A DNA stretch of 64,000 bases from Clostridiales bacterium (lineage in GTDB: Bacteria; Bacillota; Clostridia; Lachnospirales; Lachnospiraceae), in contig JAJQCD010000024.1 in the NCBI GenBank assembly GCA_021202925.1, positions 1 through 64,000 on the forward strand, written 5' to 3'. Made by a program: the position numbers and the translations under genes. The notes under the pieces were generated by a model, which did no database searches, had not been told where the DNA came from, and saw nothing but the letters and a program-made list of their open reading frames with translations. Every line of letters begins with the position of its first letter. Position 1 is the stretch's first letter. This document shows, piece after piece, positions 26,381-35,352 of the stretch.

Positions 26381-26520
26381 AGGAAACGTCATAATTATTT
26401 TCCTTATGACGTTTCCTGCGCCGATTTTTGCTGCGTGTAAACGCAGAATCTACCTTGCAAAAATCGTGCGCATCCCCCGGAGGGATTATAGTAAACGGCA
26501 AATTTATTTGTCGTTTACTA
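26381..26520. repeat. Cluster of strong hairpins after the GH3 gene
   Basis: Three palindromes in a row. AGGAAACGTCATAA/TTATGACGTTTCCT is a perfect 14-bp stem (26381-26417). GATTTTTGC/GCAAAAATC with flanking GCGC encloses CTGCGT/ACGCAG (26417-26470). TATAGTAAACG/CGTTTACTATA extends to about 17 bp (26486-26521). None has a T-run. The TATAGTAAAC sequence recalls the ends of the repeat units at 32.0-32.5 kb. Confidence 0.7.
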
Positions 26521-26521
26521 T

Positions 26522-26565
26522 AAAAAGGCAGACGGCTCTCGTTTGAAAGAGCCTGTCTGCCTTTT
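26522..26565. terminator. Bidirectional terminator between GH3 and AraC genes
   Basis: AAAAAGGCAGAC-GGCTCT pairs with AGAGCC-T-GTCTGCCTTTT (one bulge), with an A-run on one side and a T-run on the other. It therefore works on both strands between the convergent GH3 and AraC-type genes. Confidence 0.9.
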
Positions 26566-26633
26566 GGCGGTTTTATGGACAGAGGGGAACCTGTTTCACC
26601 CGACTGCTTCTGCTGTGCAGCCAGAACGTTGCT

Positions 26634-27911
26634 TTAATCGGAACAACGCCTGTGGTTATTCCAGTTGTTGTTGGATAAAGAATGAAAATTGTTATATGTA
26701 GCGGTTTCCCTGTATACCTTTGGAGTCATACCCGCAATCTGTTTAAAAAGGCGGCTGAAATAGTGAATATCGGAAAAGCCGCATTGCTGTGCAATGTCCT
26801 TGATGGGGATATCCGTAATCAGCAGCAGCTTTTGTGCGTGCCGGATTCTTTTGTTATTCACATAATCTGTCAGCGACACGCCGACTTCCTTTTTGAACAG
26901 AGAGGAAAGGTAGCTGGCATTGACAGAGAGGATCCCGGACAGGGATTTCAGACTCAGATCGGCACTGAGATCGGTATCGATGCAGACAATGGCCTTTTGG
27001 GTCAGCAAAGAGTAGTTTTTCAGGGCATTTGTCCGGACAAGCTGACAATAGCCCTGAATCATTTTCATCCGGAGATTATGGCATTGTTCCACACTTGTAA
27101 GACATTCAATATTCTGTATATTCCGGTTGGAAAATGTATCAATACGAATGGGATGAACACCGGTAGCCTCGGCTGCTTTGCGAAGAAGTGTGTTCAGGGT
27201 AATGCAGTAATCCTTGTGATCCCGGAGCGAGTTGGTAAGACGAGGGGGGATCAGACTGGAAATCAACTGCGTATGCATTTCCAGAGCCTTCTTTTCGTTC
27301 CCATTTATAACGGCATTGATGATACCTGCTTCCAGTTGATAGCGGTTTTCAACCAGCTGAATGCTTAAAAACGGTTTTTCCGGTATACGAAAACAGCCGT
27401 TGTAGTTTTTATACCATTCTCCCAGTTCGTTGAAATCTGCATAGACGATTTCATAACCATGTTCGCCAAATATATTCTCTGCCAGAAGAGTAAAAAAACT
27501 GAACCAAAAGGACTGGAGAGGGAAAAAAGCCAGCGAGTGGTAATAATCCTGGATCGGTTCATGAAGCGGTTCTGGAATATGGAGCTTTTCCATGATTTCC
27601 GTCAGCCTGGATGCATTGATCTGTTCCGTGAGGACGGGGCCGCAGATCATCAGCTCATCCAAATCAGGAAAGCGAAAGAATACATAATTGCATTCAAAAT
27701 TGTCTGTAATGAAATAAACGTTTCGTGGCTGGATCCGGTCAAACATTCGATTGACCGCGTCTGTCACATGATCCATATTTAAAATGGTTTTTCGAAGACC
27801 CTGGTCTAATAAAGAGGGATCGTTACAGGGTGGATGCACCATATGGGCTGGAATGTGGTTGCGCTCCATGAGTTGTTGGGCAAAGGTGATCAACAGGGTT
27901 GTTTTTTCCAT
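26634..27911 (-). CDS. AraC-family transcriptional regulator
   Basis: A 425-aa protein. The C-terminal 100 residues are an AraC DNA-binding domain (SLKSLSGILSVNASYLSSLFKKEVGVSLTDYVNNKR, then IKDIAQQCGFSDIHYFSRLFKQIAGMTPKVYR). The long N-terminal region (about 300 aa) is an uncharacterised sensing domain without a clear cupin motif. It is transcribed divergently from the GH2-GPH genes across a 328-nt A+T-rich spacer, so it probably controls them in response to an oligosaccharide or glucuronide. Confidence 0.88.
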   Translation of the reverse strand: MEKTTLLITFAQQLMERNHIPAHMVHPPCNDPSLLDQGLRKTILNMDHVTDAVNRMFDRIQPRNVYFITDNFECNYVFFRFPDLDELMICGPVLTEQINASRLTEIMEKLHIPEPLHEPIQDYYHSLAFFPLQSFWFSFFTLLAENIFGEHGYEIVYADFNELGEWYKNYNGCFRIPEKPFLSIQLVENRYQLEAGIINAVINGNEKKALEMHTQLISSLIPPRLTNSLRDHKDYCITLNTLLRKAAEATGVHPIRIDTFSNRNIQNIECLTSVEQCHNLRMKMIQGYCQLVRTNALKNYSLLTQKAIVCIDTDLSADLSLKSLSGILSVNASYLSSLFKKEVGVSLTDYVNNKRIRHAQKLLLITDIPIKDIAQQCGFSDIHYFSRLFKQIAGMTPKVYRETATYNNFHSLSNNNWNNHRRCSD

Positions 27912-28239
27912 AGAAATTCATCTCTTTTAACTGAAAAATGCAAAAATAACTAAAAATAATCTATCGTCAAACTTTCAAATCATTACTATAATTAAACCAA
28001 ACAAAAAAAGATAAAAACATAATTTTTTGTACAAAATGAACACATTATGCAAATTTGGTCACGGCAAAAGAGCTGACAAAATGGCTTTGCGTACACGGGC
28101 AATTATTGAAAATTGACAAGTTCTGATGCGGTAGTTTCTTAAAGAGAATCATAAAATATGACTCGTCAAATGTCAATAAAAATTTCCTGAAATAAGAAGG
28201 GAAAAGAATATAAAAAATAAAAGCAACAGGAGGAATGAT
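27912..28239. promoter_or_regulatory. Divergent A+T-rich control region, AraC gene / GH2 gene
   Basis: This 328-nt gap holds no gene. It is A+T-rich next to the AraC start and contains TTGACA at 28113-28118 without a well-placed -10. A TATAGT on the minus strand lies near 27990. No clear operator repeat is visible; activator-dependent promoters would look like this. The GH2 ribosome binding site is CAGGAGGAATGAT. Confidence 0.4.
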
Positions 28240-30510
28240 ATGCGCAACATAATTAATCTCAACGATGACTGGTGTTTCATTCAGAAGGATGTGGGGTTGC
28301 CCACGGAATTGCCGACGGACTGGCAGCGGATCAATTTGCCGCATACCTGGAACGCAATTGACGGTCAGGATGGAAACGGGAAATACGATCGAGGCCGATA
28401 CTGGTATGCCAAATCCTTCGAAACGCCTTGTCAGCCGTTGAAAGGAGGGCGCGTCTTTGTGGAGATCCTGGCTGCGGGACAGCAGGCGACCGTGTACGTC
28501 AACGGCGAAGAGGTGATCTACCATGAAGGCGGATATTCCGCTTTTCGCGCGGATATTACCGATCGGTGCAGAGAAGAAGGGGAGAATCTTCTGGTTGTCG
28601 CCTGCAGCAATGAAGATAAGAGCAGCGTCTATCCTCAGACAGCGGACTTTACCTTTTATGGCGGTCTGTATCGCGGCGTCAATCTGATCAGCGTACCGGA
28701 GACTCATTTCGATCTGGAATATTATGGTTCCTCAGGATTGCAGGTAACACCGAAGCCCTGTCCGTGCGGCGGAGCAACCTTTGATCTGAAATCCTGGGTG
28801 GTTCATGCGGATGAAAATTTCACGGTTCTGTATACGGTGAAAGACGCGGATGGGAAGGAAGTTGCTTCGGCTTCCCGCCCGGCGGATACCCCGGATGTAA
28901 CGTTTTTTGTCCCGGATATTACCAGATGGGATATTGACAATCCTTATCTGTATACGGTGAGTGCGGTTCTGCAGCGCAGAAATGAGGCTTATGATGAAGT
29001 CAGCGCCCGGGTTGGCGTCCGCAGCTTTTCCTGTGACCCGGATAAGGGTTTTATCATTAATGACGTTCAGACCCCTCTGCGCGGGGTGAGCCGTCATCAG
29101 GATATGCTTTACAAGGGCAATGCACTGACAAGAGAAGACCACTATCTTGACGCAAAACTGATCAAGGAGCTGGGCGCCAACACGATTCGCCTGGCGCATT
29201 ATCAGCATTCGCAGGATTTTTATGACGCCTGTGATGAGATGGGATTTGTGATCTGGGCGGAGATTCCTTTTATCAGCGTGATGAACGAAGACCCGGCGGC
29301 GCATCAGAACTGCATCAGTCAGATGAAGGAGCTGATCGCACAGAATTATAATCATCCTTCCATCTGCTTCTGGGGTGTTTCCAATGAAATCCTCATTGGC
29401 GGCATTTCGGACCAGCTGGTTGAAAACCATAAAGAATTAAATGCTCTGTGTAAGAAAATGGATCCGACTCGTCTGACCACCATTGCGCATGTCACCATGA
29501 CGCCGGTAGAGAGCCCGATGCACCATATTACGGACGTCATCAGCTATAATCATTACTTCGGATGGTATGGCGGCAGGATGGAAGACAATGGCCCCTGGTT
29601 TGACAGGTTCCACGCAAAGCATCCGGATCTTTGTGTCGGCGTGTCCGAGTATGGCTGCGAGGGAATCGTCACCTATCATGGGCCGAATCCCGCCTGTAAG
29701 GATTACAGCGAAGAATATCAGGCTCTGTATCACGAGCATATGGCAAAGGTTCTGGATGAGCGTCCCTGGCTCTGGTCGAGCCATGTATGGAACATGTTCG
29801 ATTTCGGATGTGCAGCCCGTGATGAAGGCGGAGTCGCCGGGCGGAACAACAAGGGCCTGATGACGATAGACCGCAAGACGAAGAAGGACAGCTATTACAT
29901 TTATCAGGCCTACTGGACCAGGGATCCGATGGTTCATCTGTGTGGCAAACGATATGCGCAGCGCACCGGAGAGACCACTCAGATCCGCGTTTACTCGAAC
30001 CAGCCTTCGGTTACGCTGTATCAGAACGGAAAATTGCTGGAGGCAAAGGCAGCAGAAAAAGTATTTGTCTTTGATGTGGCTCTGGAAGAAGGATTTAACA
30101 CGATCGTTGCAGAGGCAGGCGGCCTGAAAGACAGCATGACCATTGAGAAGGTGGAGAAGGAACCGGATATCTATGTCCTGCCGGAAGTCAATGAGAGGGC
30201 GGAAGGCGTCGCCAACTGGTTTAAGCTGGCAGGGGATCTGGATCTGAAAGCGGAGATGGAATTCCCGGAGGGCAAATACAGTGTCAGGGATAAGCTGGAG
30301 GAGATCGCAAAGAATCCGGAAGCCATGGAGATCACCGCAAAGGCGCTGAAACTGGCTACCAATTTTATCCTTGAGCCAGGCACAGGCATGTGGGATATGA
30401 TGAGGACCATGACCCCTACGGACATGATGGATATGACCGGAAACATGATGCCGGAAGGATTCCTTGAGAGCCTGAACGCGCAGCTGATCCGATTTGATAA
30501 AGCAGATTAA
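28240..30510 (+). CDS. Glycoside hydrolase family 2 protein (beta-galactosidase/glucuronidase-like)
   Basis: A 756-aa GH2 enzyme without a signal peptide. The sugar-binding domain carries LPHTWNAIDGQDG and RGRYWYAKSF; an Ig-like domain follows, then the catalytic barrel. Glu383 in WGVSNE is the acid/base and Glu470 in GVSEYGCEG the nucleophile. The last 100 residues form a Met-rich extension (WDMMRTMTPTDMMDMTGNMM) of unknown role. The start is ATG 28240 with AGGAGG. It is followed by a GPH symporter, so the pair probably imports and cleaves a beta-galactoside or beta-glucuronide; motifs alone do not decide which. Confidence 0.9.
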   Translation: MRNIINLNDDWCFIQKDVGLPTELPTDWQRINLPHTWNAIDGQDGNGKYDRGRYWYAKSFETPCQPLKGGRVFVEILAAGQQATVYVNGEEVIYHEGGYSAFRADITDRCREEGENLLVVACSNEDKSSVYPQTADFTFYGGLYRGVNLISVPETHFDLEYYGSSGLQVTPKPCPCGGATFDLKSWVVHADENFTVLYTVKDADGKEVASASRPADTPDVTFFVPDITRWDIDNPYLYTVSAVLQRRNEAYDEVSARVGVRSFSCDPDKGFIINDVQTPLRGVSRHQDMLYKGNALTREDHYLDAKLIKELGANTIRLAHYQHSQDFYDACDEMGFVIWAEIPFISVMNEDPAAHQNCISQMKELIAQNYNHPSICFWGVSNEILIGGISDQLVENHKELNALCKKMDPTRLTTIAHVTMTPVESPMHHITDVISYNHYFGWYGGRMEDNGPWFDRFHAKHPDLCVGVSEYGCEGIVTYHGPNPACKDYSEEYQALYHEHMAKVLDERPWLWSSHVWNMFDFGCAARDEGGVAGRNNKGLMTIDRKTKKDSYYIYQAYWTRDPMVHLCGKRYAQRTGETTQIRVYSNQPSVTLYQNGKLLEAKAAEKVFVFDVALEEGFNTIVAEAGGLKDSMTIEKVEKEPDIYVLPEVNERAEGVANWFKLAGDLDLKAEMEFPEGKYSVRDKLEEIAKNPEAMEITAKALKLATNFILEPGTGMWDMMRTMTPTDMMDMTGNMMPEGFLESLNAQLIRFDKAD

Positions 30511-30578
30511 CGGAGCGGTCGCAGACTCGGGCCGGAAATGTGCATTTGTATTTTACAGAAAAGAAAGAGAGAAAAACA

Positions 30579-31976
30579 ATGGCGAAAACTTCAACGAACA
30601 AAGCAGTGCGTCCTTTTGGGATGTCTGATAAGATTGGCTATATGTTTGGTGATTTCGGGAATGATTTCACCTTCATACTGTCCTCCAGTTTCATGATGAA
30701 ATTTTATACGGATGTAATGGGGATTGACGCCGCATTGGTTGGCCTGCTGATGATGGCTGCCCGTTTCGTCGACGCGTTTACCGATGTGACCATGGGGCAG
30801 ATCGTAGACCGTTCCAAACCGACGAAGGATGGAAAGTTCCGCCCCTGGATCAAGCGCATGTGCGGCCCGGTGGCGATCGCTTCCTTCCTGATCTACCAGT
30901 CAGGATTCGCCGGGATGCCCTATGGGTTTAAGGTGTTCTGGATGTTCCTGACCTACATCCTGTGGGGATCCATCTTCTATACGTCGATCAACATCCCGTA
31001 TGGTTCGATGGCATCCGCGATTTCCAATGACCCGGATGACCGTGCGCAGCTGTCAACCTGGCGCAGCATCGGCGCGACCCTGGCCAGCCTGGTAATTGGC
31101 ACCGGCACTCCGATCGTAGCGTATGTGGTGGTTGACGGTAAGACGGTTCTGTCGGGGAGTCGTATGACAATCCTGGCTGGCGTGTTTGCAATCTGTGCGA
31201 TTATCTGCTATATGCTGTGCTTCAATCTGGTACGGGAGCGTGTGGAGGTTCCTGCCAATACTTCCAAACTGGAAATCGGCAAATTGTTAAAGAGCCTGGT
31301 AACCAACCGTTCGCTGATCGGCATTATTGCGGCGGCGATTCTCCTGCTGCTGGCTATGCTGGGTATGCAGGGCCTTGCCGGTTATGTATATCCGAACTAC
31401 TATGGCAACGCGGCCGCGCAGTCCGCAGGGTCTCTGGCCAGCAGTCTCGCGATTCTGTTTATCTGCGCACCCCTTGCGGCCAGAATGGCAGCCAGGGTCG
31501 GTAAAAAAGAGTTGTCCACGGTTGCCTGCTTCTGTGGAGCGGTGTTTTATATCATCTGCTACTTTGTCCGTCCGGCCAGTGCGTATATGTATGTTGTGTT
31601 CTATGTGCTTGCATACGGGAGCCTGGGATTCTTTAATACGGTGATCTGGGCAATGATTACAGACGTCATCGATGACGCAGAGGTAAAGAACGGTATCCGG
31701 GAAGATGGTACGATCTATTCGGTTTATTCCTTCGCCCGGAAGCTGGGACAGGCGTTTTCGGCCGGCATGATCGGCGGACTGCTGAGCATGATCGGTTATA
31801 CTGCCGAGACCGCCTTTGATGAAGCTGTGATCAATGGTATTTTTACCATTTCCTGTTGGGTGCCTGCATGCGGTCTGATTGCGGTTTCTCTGGCTTTGTT
31901 CTTCCTCTATCCTCTGGATAAGAAGAAAGTAGATGAGAACGTCGCGATCCTTGCGGAACGCAACAAAAACCGGTAA
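30579..31976 (+). CDS. GPH-family sugar:cation symporter (MelB-like)
   Basis: A 465-aa, roughly 12-helix MFS transporter of the glycoside-pentoside-hexuronide group. Typical segments are KIGYMFGDFGNDFTF, ARFVDAFTDVTMGQIVDRS, KFRPWIK and MITDVIDDAEVKNGIREDGTIYSVYSFARKLGQAF. It would take up the glycoside cleaved by the GH2 enzyme encoded 69 nt upstream. ATG 30579 is the family-typical start; the frame extends upstream without a better site. Confidence 0.9.
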   Translation: MAKTSTNKAVRPFGMSDKIGYMFGDFGNDFTFILSSSFMMKFYTDVMGIDAALVGLLMMAARFVDAFTDVTMGQIVDRSKPTKDGKFRPWIKRMCGPVAIASFLIYQSGFAGMPYGFKVFWMFLTYILWGSIFYTSINIPYGSMASAISNDPDDRAQLSTWRSIGATLASLVIGTGTPIVAYVVVDGKTVLSGSRMTILAGVFAICAIICYMLCFNLVRERVEVPANTSKLEIGKLLKSLVTNRSLIGIIAAAILLLLAMLGMQGLAGYVYPNYYGNAAAQSAGSLASSLAILFICAPLAARMAARVGKKELSTVACFCGAVFYIICYFVRPASAYMYVVFYVLAYGSLGFFNTVIWAMITDVIDDAEVKNGIREDGTIYSVYSFARKLGQAFSAGMIGGLLSMIGYTAETAFDEAVINGIFTISCWVPACGLIAVSLALFFLYPLDKKKVDENVAILAERNKNR

Positions 31977-31984
31977 AAGGGAAG

Positions 31985-32500
31985 CGGTGAATCCGCCTGT
32001 AAACAGATAAAGCGAACGACTATGCTAAGCTCAGTCTGCGCCTGCGGCTTGACTTCGCTTGCTTTGCATACATGAAAGCAACCAATCGTCCATCGCCTAT
32101 GGCTCAGACTCTTGGGCTTTCATTGTAAAGCGCCGCTGTATACATGAAACTTAACGCTCAGCTTTGCTTCGCTGAGTTTCATAGTAAACTCCCATGCCCC
32201 GCGTTGGCACCACTGCGCATGAAAGTCAGCTGCTCCGCGCTTACGCGCACCCGCAGCTGCCGGGAGTATTCGCAATTCGCACTATTGTGCTACTTGCTCA
32301 TACTCCCTAGCCCGTCCGATGTCGGTATGTCTCCGCGTGCAAGCACGCAGTCCATACCGCCGCCGTCCGGGACTTTCATAGTAAACAGCTATGCTAAGCT
32401 CAGTCTGCGCCTGCGGCTTGACTTCGCTAAGCGCCGCTGCATACATGAAAGTTGCCAATCATCCTGCGCCTTGCGGCTTGGATTCTTGGACTTTCATAGT
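31985..32500. repeat. Array of palindromic repeat units
   Basis: This non-coding stretch is built of nested inverted repeats. Four units begin with ATGAAAG or ATGAAAC and end with the complement followed by AGTAAA or TGTAAA: 32072-32123, 32144-32182, 32219-32379 and 32445-32497. Their interiors contain further hairpins such as CTCAGC/GCTGAG, CAGCTGC/GCAGCTG, GGGAGTAT/ATACTCCC and GCGTGC/GCACGC. A 40-bp segment is repeated exactly at 32020-32059 and 32389-32428. The stretch is not a CRISPR array and has no protein of its own. Confidence 0.8.
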
Positions 32501-32541
32501 AAAAATGCGTTCGTTGCAATTTGGGCAATGGACGCATTTTT
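32501..32541. terminator. Bidirectional terminator-like hairpin
   Basis: AAAAATGCGT (32501-32510) pairs with ACGCATTTTT (32532-32541). It closes the repeat array and stands before the AraC gene promoter. Confidence 0.65.
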
Positions 32542-32582
32542 ACTGGAACTGATGTAATTGAAAACGCAATGAAATTGAGCGG

Positions 32583-32611
32583 TTGTGAAGAATTGAGAAA
32601 AATGATATACT
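32583..32611 (+). promoter_or_regulatory. Promoter of the rhamnose regulator gene
   Basis: TTGTGA (32583-32588), a 17-bp spacer and TATACT (32606-32611), about 85 nt before the AraC-type start codon. Confidence 0.6.
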
Positions 32612-32702
32612 CAACATAAAAAATGTGAGAGAGTGAACCATAGCAATGTTATATATGAACTATATCGTGATGCGGGGAGTTTTGTGAACCAGGGGGAGTG
32701 AT

Positions 32703-33680
32703 ATGAACGCAGAATTATTCCGTATGCTGAAACGAATTACACCGGAAGAAAGAGAAGCCCTGGATGGCAGGAAAAACATCCAGTGGTCGATTTATACGGA
32801 TCAGCCGCAGCAAAGTATTGTGGAGCACGAAAAACTGTTGACGGAAAACCGGCTGATTACGGCCAGGAAGCATACCCGTTTTGTCTATTTTCCGCCGCAT
32901 AAGCATAATTATGTGGAATTTTTCTATGTCCTGTCCGGTTCGATTACCCATAGAGTAGAAGGGAAAAAGCTGGTTGTGGGCAGTGGAGAACTGTTGTTTA
33001 TGAATCAGCATACAGAGCATGAAATTCTCCCCTGTGGGGCGGACGACCTGGCCATCAATCTGATTATCATGCCCGCTTTCTTTGAACAGGTCAGGGAGAT
33101 GGTGGGCAAGGAAAACATCCTGGCGGAATTTATGGTAAACGTGCTGCAACGCGAAGAAAGTGTCGCACAATATCTTTATTTTCCGGTGTCGAAGGATCTT
33201 TGTATTCAGAATCTGGCGGAAAATATTGTCTATTCGATCCTGTGTAAACAGCATAATGAGGAGCGGGTTCTCAGCATTTCCATGGGGCTGCTTTTTCTGC
33301 ATCTGCTGAATGTGGCGGAACAGGTACAGATTCCGTCAGACAGTGCGGACGCGAATATGCTGATCCTGGCAGTGGAGCAGTATATTCAGGAGGAGTATCG
33401 GACGGGGACGTTGAGTGAACTGGCGTTTCGCACCGGCTATTCCGCTTCTACGCTCAGCCGGCTGATCAAAAAGTACACGGGAACCACCTTTAAGGAAATA
33501 CAGGCCAGACAGCGCATGGAACAGGTGATGAAGCGGCTGCGTGACACGGATCAGTCGATCAGTGAGATTGCTGTTTCTGTGGGATACGAAAATCAAAGCT
33601 TTTTTTATAAACGGTTTCAGCGGGAATTTGGCATGAATCCCGGAGAGGCACGACAGAAGCTGCGCAATCCGGCTTTATGA
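32703..33680 (+). CDS. AraC-family regulator with cupin domain (rhamnose operon)
   Basis: A 325-aa protein. An N-terminal cupin sensing domain (FPPHKHNYVEFFYVLSGS, HTEHEILPCG) is followed by a C-terminal AraC-type DNA-binding domain. The latter contains GTLSELAFRTGYSASTLSRLIKKYTG and ISEIAVSVGYENQSFFYKRF. ATG 32703 follows GGGGGAG. It stands immediately upstream of rhaB on the same strand and has its own terminator, so it is probably a separately transcribed activator of the rhamnose genes. Confidence 0.9.
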   Translation: MNAELFRMLKRITPEEREALDGRKNIQWSIYTDQPQQSIVEHEKLLTENRLITARKHTRFVYFPPHKHNYVEFFYVLSGSITHRVEGKKLVVGSGELLFMNQHTEHEILPCGADDLAINLIIMPAFFEQVREMVGKENILAEFMVNVLQREESVAQYLYFPVSKDLCIQNLAENIVYSILCKQHNEERVLSISMGLLFLHLLNVAEQVQIPSDSADANMLILAVEQYIQEEYRTGTLSELAFRTGYSASTLSRLIKKYTGTTFKEIQARQRMEQVMKRLRDTDQSISEIAVSVGYENQSFFYKRFQREFGMNPGEARQKLRNPAL

Positions 33681-33686
33681 CGAATG

Positions 33687-33724
33687 AAATCCATCTCAAT
33701 AGCGCCTGAGTGAGATGGATTTTT
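33687..33724 (+). terminator. Terminator after the rhamnose regulator gene
   Basis: A perfect stem AAATCCATCTCA/TGAGATGGATTT (33687-33698 and 33711-33722) with a short loop and T-run, just after the regulator stop codon. Confidence 0.9.
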
Positions 33725-33835
33725 GTGCTTTTTACCATATTTTTTTCTGTTCTTCCTTTCATTCGGAATACAATTAAACAAATAATGTCAGTGGAAAGAT
33801 CAAAAATTGTCATTTTTAAATAGAAAATTCCATTT

Positions 33836-33841
33836 TATAAT
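33836..33841 (+). promoter_or_regulatory. -10 box of the rhamnose operon promoter
   Basis: A TATAAT 43 nt before rhaB. At the proper distance upstream only TTTTTA is found, and a TTGTCA is 23 bp away. An activator-dependent promoter, as expected for an AraC-controlled operon, would look like this. Confidence 0.5.
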
Positions 33842-33883
33842 CAGAATATCAAAGGTGAAAACGAGGCAGAGAGGTGAAACAGG

Positions 33884-35329
33884 ATGAATAACTATTATCT
33901 CGCGATTGATATCGGCGCTTCGTCCGGACGGCATATTCTGGGACAGGTGAAGGATGGCAGACTGGTTCTGGAGGAGGTCTATCGCTTCGAGAATCGACAG
34001 CTGCGGTGCGACGGCCATGACTGCTGGGATATGGAGAATCTCTGGAACGGTATCTTAAATGGCCTGAAAACCTGTAAGGAGATCGGAAAAATTCCTGCTA
34101 CCGCAGGCATCGATACCTGGGCTGTGGATTATGTTCTCCTGGACGAGAAGGATCAGGTGTCAGGCGATGCCGTGGCCTACCGGGACAGCCGTACCGAGGG
34201 AATGGACAGGATCGTCGAGTCTGTCCTTTCTCCGGAGGAACTGTATGCCAGAACCGGTATTCAGAAACAGGTTTTCAACACGATTTATCAGCTTACGGCG
34301 CAAAAGCAGGAACACCCGGAACAGCTGGGACGGGCAAAAAGTTTTCTGATGATTCCGGATTACTTCCATTTTCTGCTGACCGGGGTGAAAAAGCAGGAGT
34401 ACACCAATGCGACCAGCACCAATCTGGTGAATGCCAGGCAGAAGGAGTGGGATTATGAACTGATTTCCAGGCTGGGATTTCCGACGGAATGGTTCGGTGA
34501 GCTTTCCATGCCGGGGACGGTTGCAGGCAGTTTCTCTCCGGAAATTCAGGCGCAGGTCGGGTTTGATTGTACGGTTGTTCTGCCGGCCACCCATGACACG
34601 GGTTCCGCTTTCCTGGCTGTTCCGGCCAGGGATGATCACGCGGTGTATCTTTCCAGCGGTACCTGGTCCTTGCTGGGGGTAGAGAACGAGGCACCAATCA
34701 CCAGTGAAGAAAGCCGCAGACAGAATTTTACCAATGAAGGCGGCGCCTGGTATCGGTACCGTTATCTGAAGAACATTATGGGTCTGTGGATGATCCAGTC
34801 CATTCGCCGGGAGCTCAATGGCGTCAATTATGTCGCCGGTAAGACCGGGCGGACTGCTGCTGAAAAACAATGGTCGTTCCCGGACCTGATTGCTGCCGCG
34901 AAGGCCGCGAAGGGTTTCTCTTCGGTGGTGGATGTGGATGACGCCGGTTTCCTGGCACCGGAGAGTATGATTCAGGCCGTAAAGGATGCCTGCGCCAGGA
35001 GCGGCCAGGCAGTTCCGGAGACGGTGGGCGAGATCATGCAGTGTGTTTATCTCAGCCTGGCGCGCCGCTATGCCGAAGCCATCCGCGATCTGGAGAAGCT
35101 GACCGGGAAGACATACACCAGTATCAACATAGTGGGCGGCGGCTGTCAGGACGATTATCTGAACCAGCTGACGGCCGACGCTTCCGGTCTTCCGGTCTAT
35201 GCGGGGCCGGTGGAAGGCACGGCAATCGGAAATCTTCTGGTGCAGATGATCCGGGCAGGCGAATTTGACAGTCTGCAGGCAGCGCGGGATGCCGTGCGAA
35301 AGAGCTTTGATATCCGGAGAATTCAGTAA
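33884..35329 (+). CDS. rhaB: Rhamnulokinase
   Basis: A 481-aa FGGY-family kinase. The phosphate-binding motif YLAIDIGASSGRHILG is at the N-terminus. CWDMENLW, AGIDTWAVDYVLLD and AYRDSRTEGM are RhaB-like, and the C-terminal domain carries YLSSGTWSLLGVE and NIVGGGCQDDYLNQLTAD. It phosphorylates L-rhamnulose. ATG 33884 follows GAGGTG. It is the first gene of rhaB-isomerase-rhaM-rhaD-fucO. Confidence 0.94.
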   Translation: MNNYYLAIDIGASSGRHILGQVKDGRLVLEEVYRFENRQLRCDGHDCWDMENLWNGILNGLKTCKEIGKIPATAGIDTWAVDYVLLDEKDQVSGDAVAYRDSRTEGMDRIVESVLSPEELYARTGIQKQVFNTIYQLTAQKQEHPEQLGRAKSFLMIPDYFHFLLTGVKKQEYTNATSTNLVNARQKEWDYELISRLGFPTEWFGELSMPGTVAGSFSPEIQAQVGFDCTVVLPATHDTGSAFLAVPARDDHAVYLSSGTWSLLGVENEAPITSEESRRQNFTNEGGAWYRYRYLKNIMGLWMIQSIRRELNGVNYVAGKTGRTAAEKQWSFPDLIAAAKAAKGFSSVVDVDDAGFLAPESMIQAVKDACARSGQAVPETVGEIMQCVYLSLARRYAEAIRDLEKLTGKTYTSINIVGGGCQDDYLNQLTADASGLPVYAGPVEGTAIGNLLVQMIRAGEFDSLQAARDAVRKSFDIRRIQ

Positions 35330-35352
35330 ATTAAAACATGGAGGGTGACAAT

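Noticed and set aside
31985-32545. CRISPR array
   Set aside because: The repeats are inverted, of different length and irregular spacing; there are no constant spacers and no cas genes in the window.
32144-32557. Open frame of 137 codons inside the palindrome array
   Set aside because: It spans several hairpins, has no ribosome binding site, and its residues mirror the repeated DNA; it is best explained by the repeat itself.
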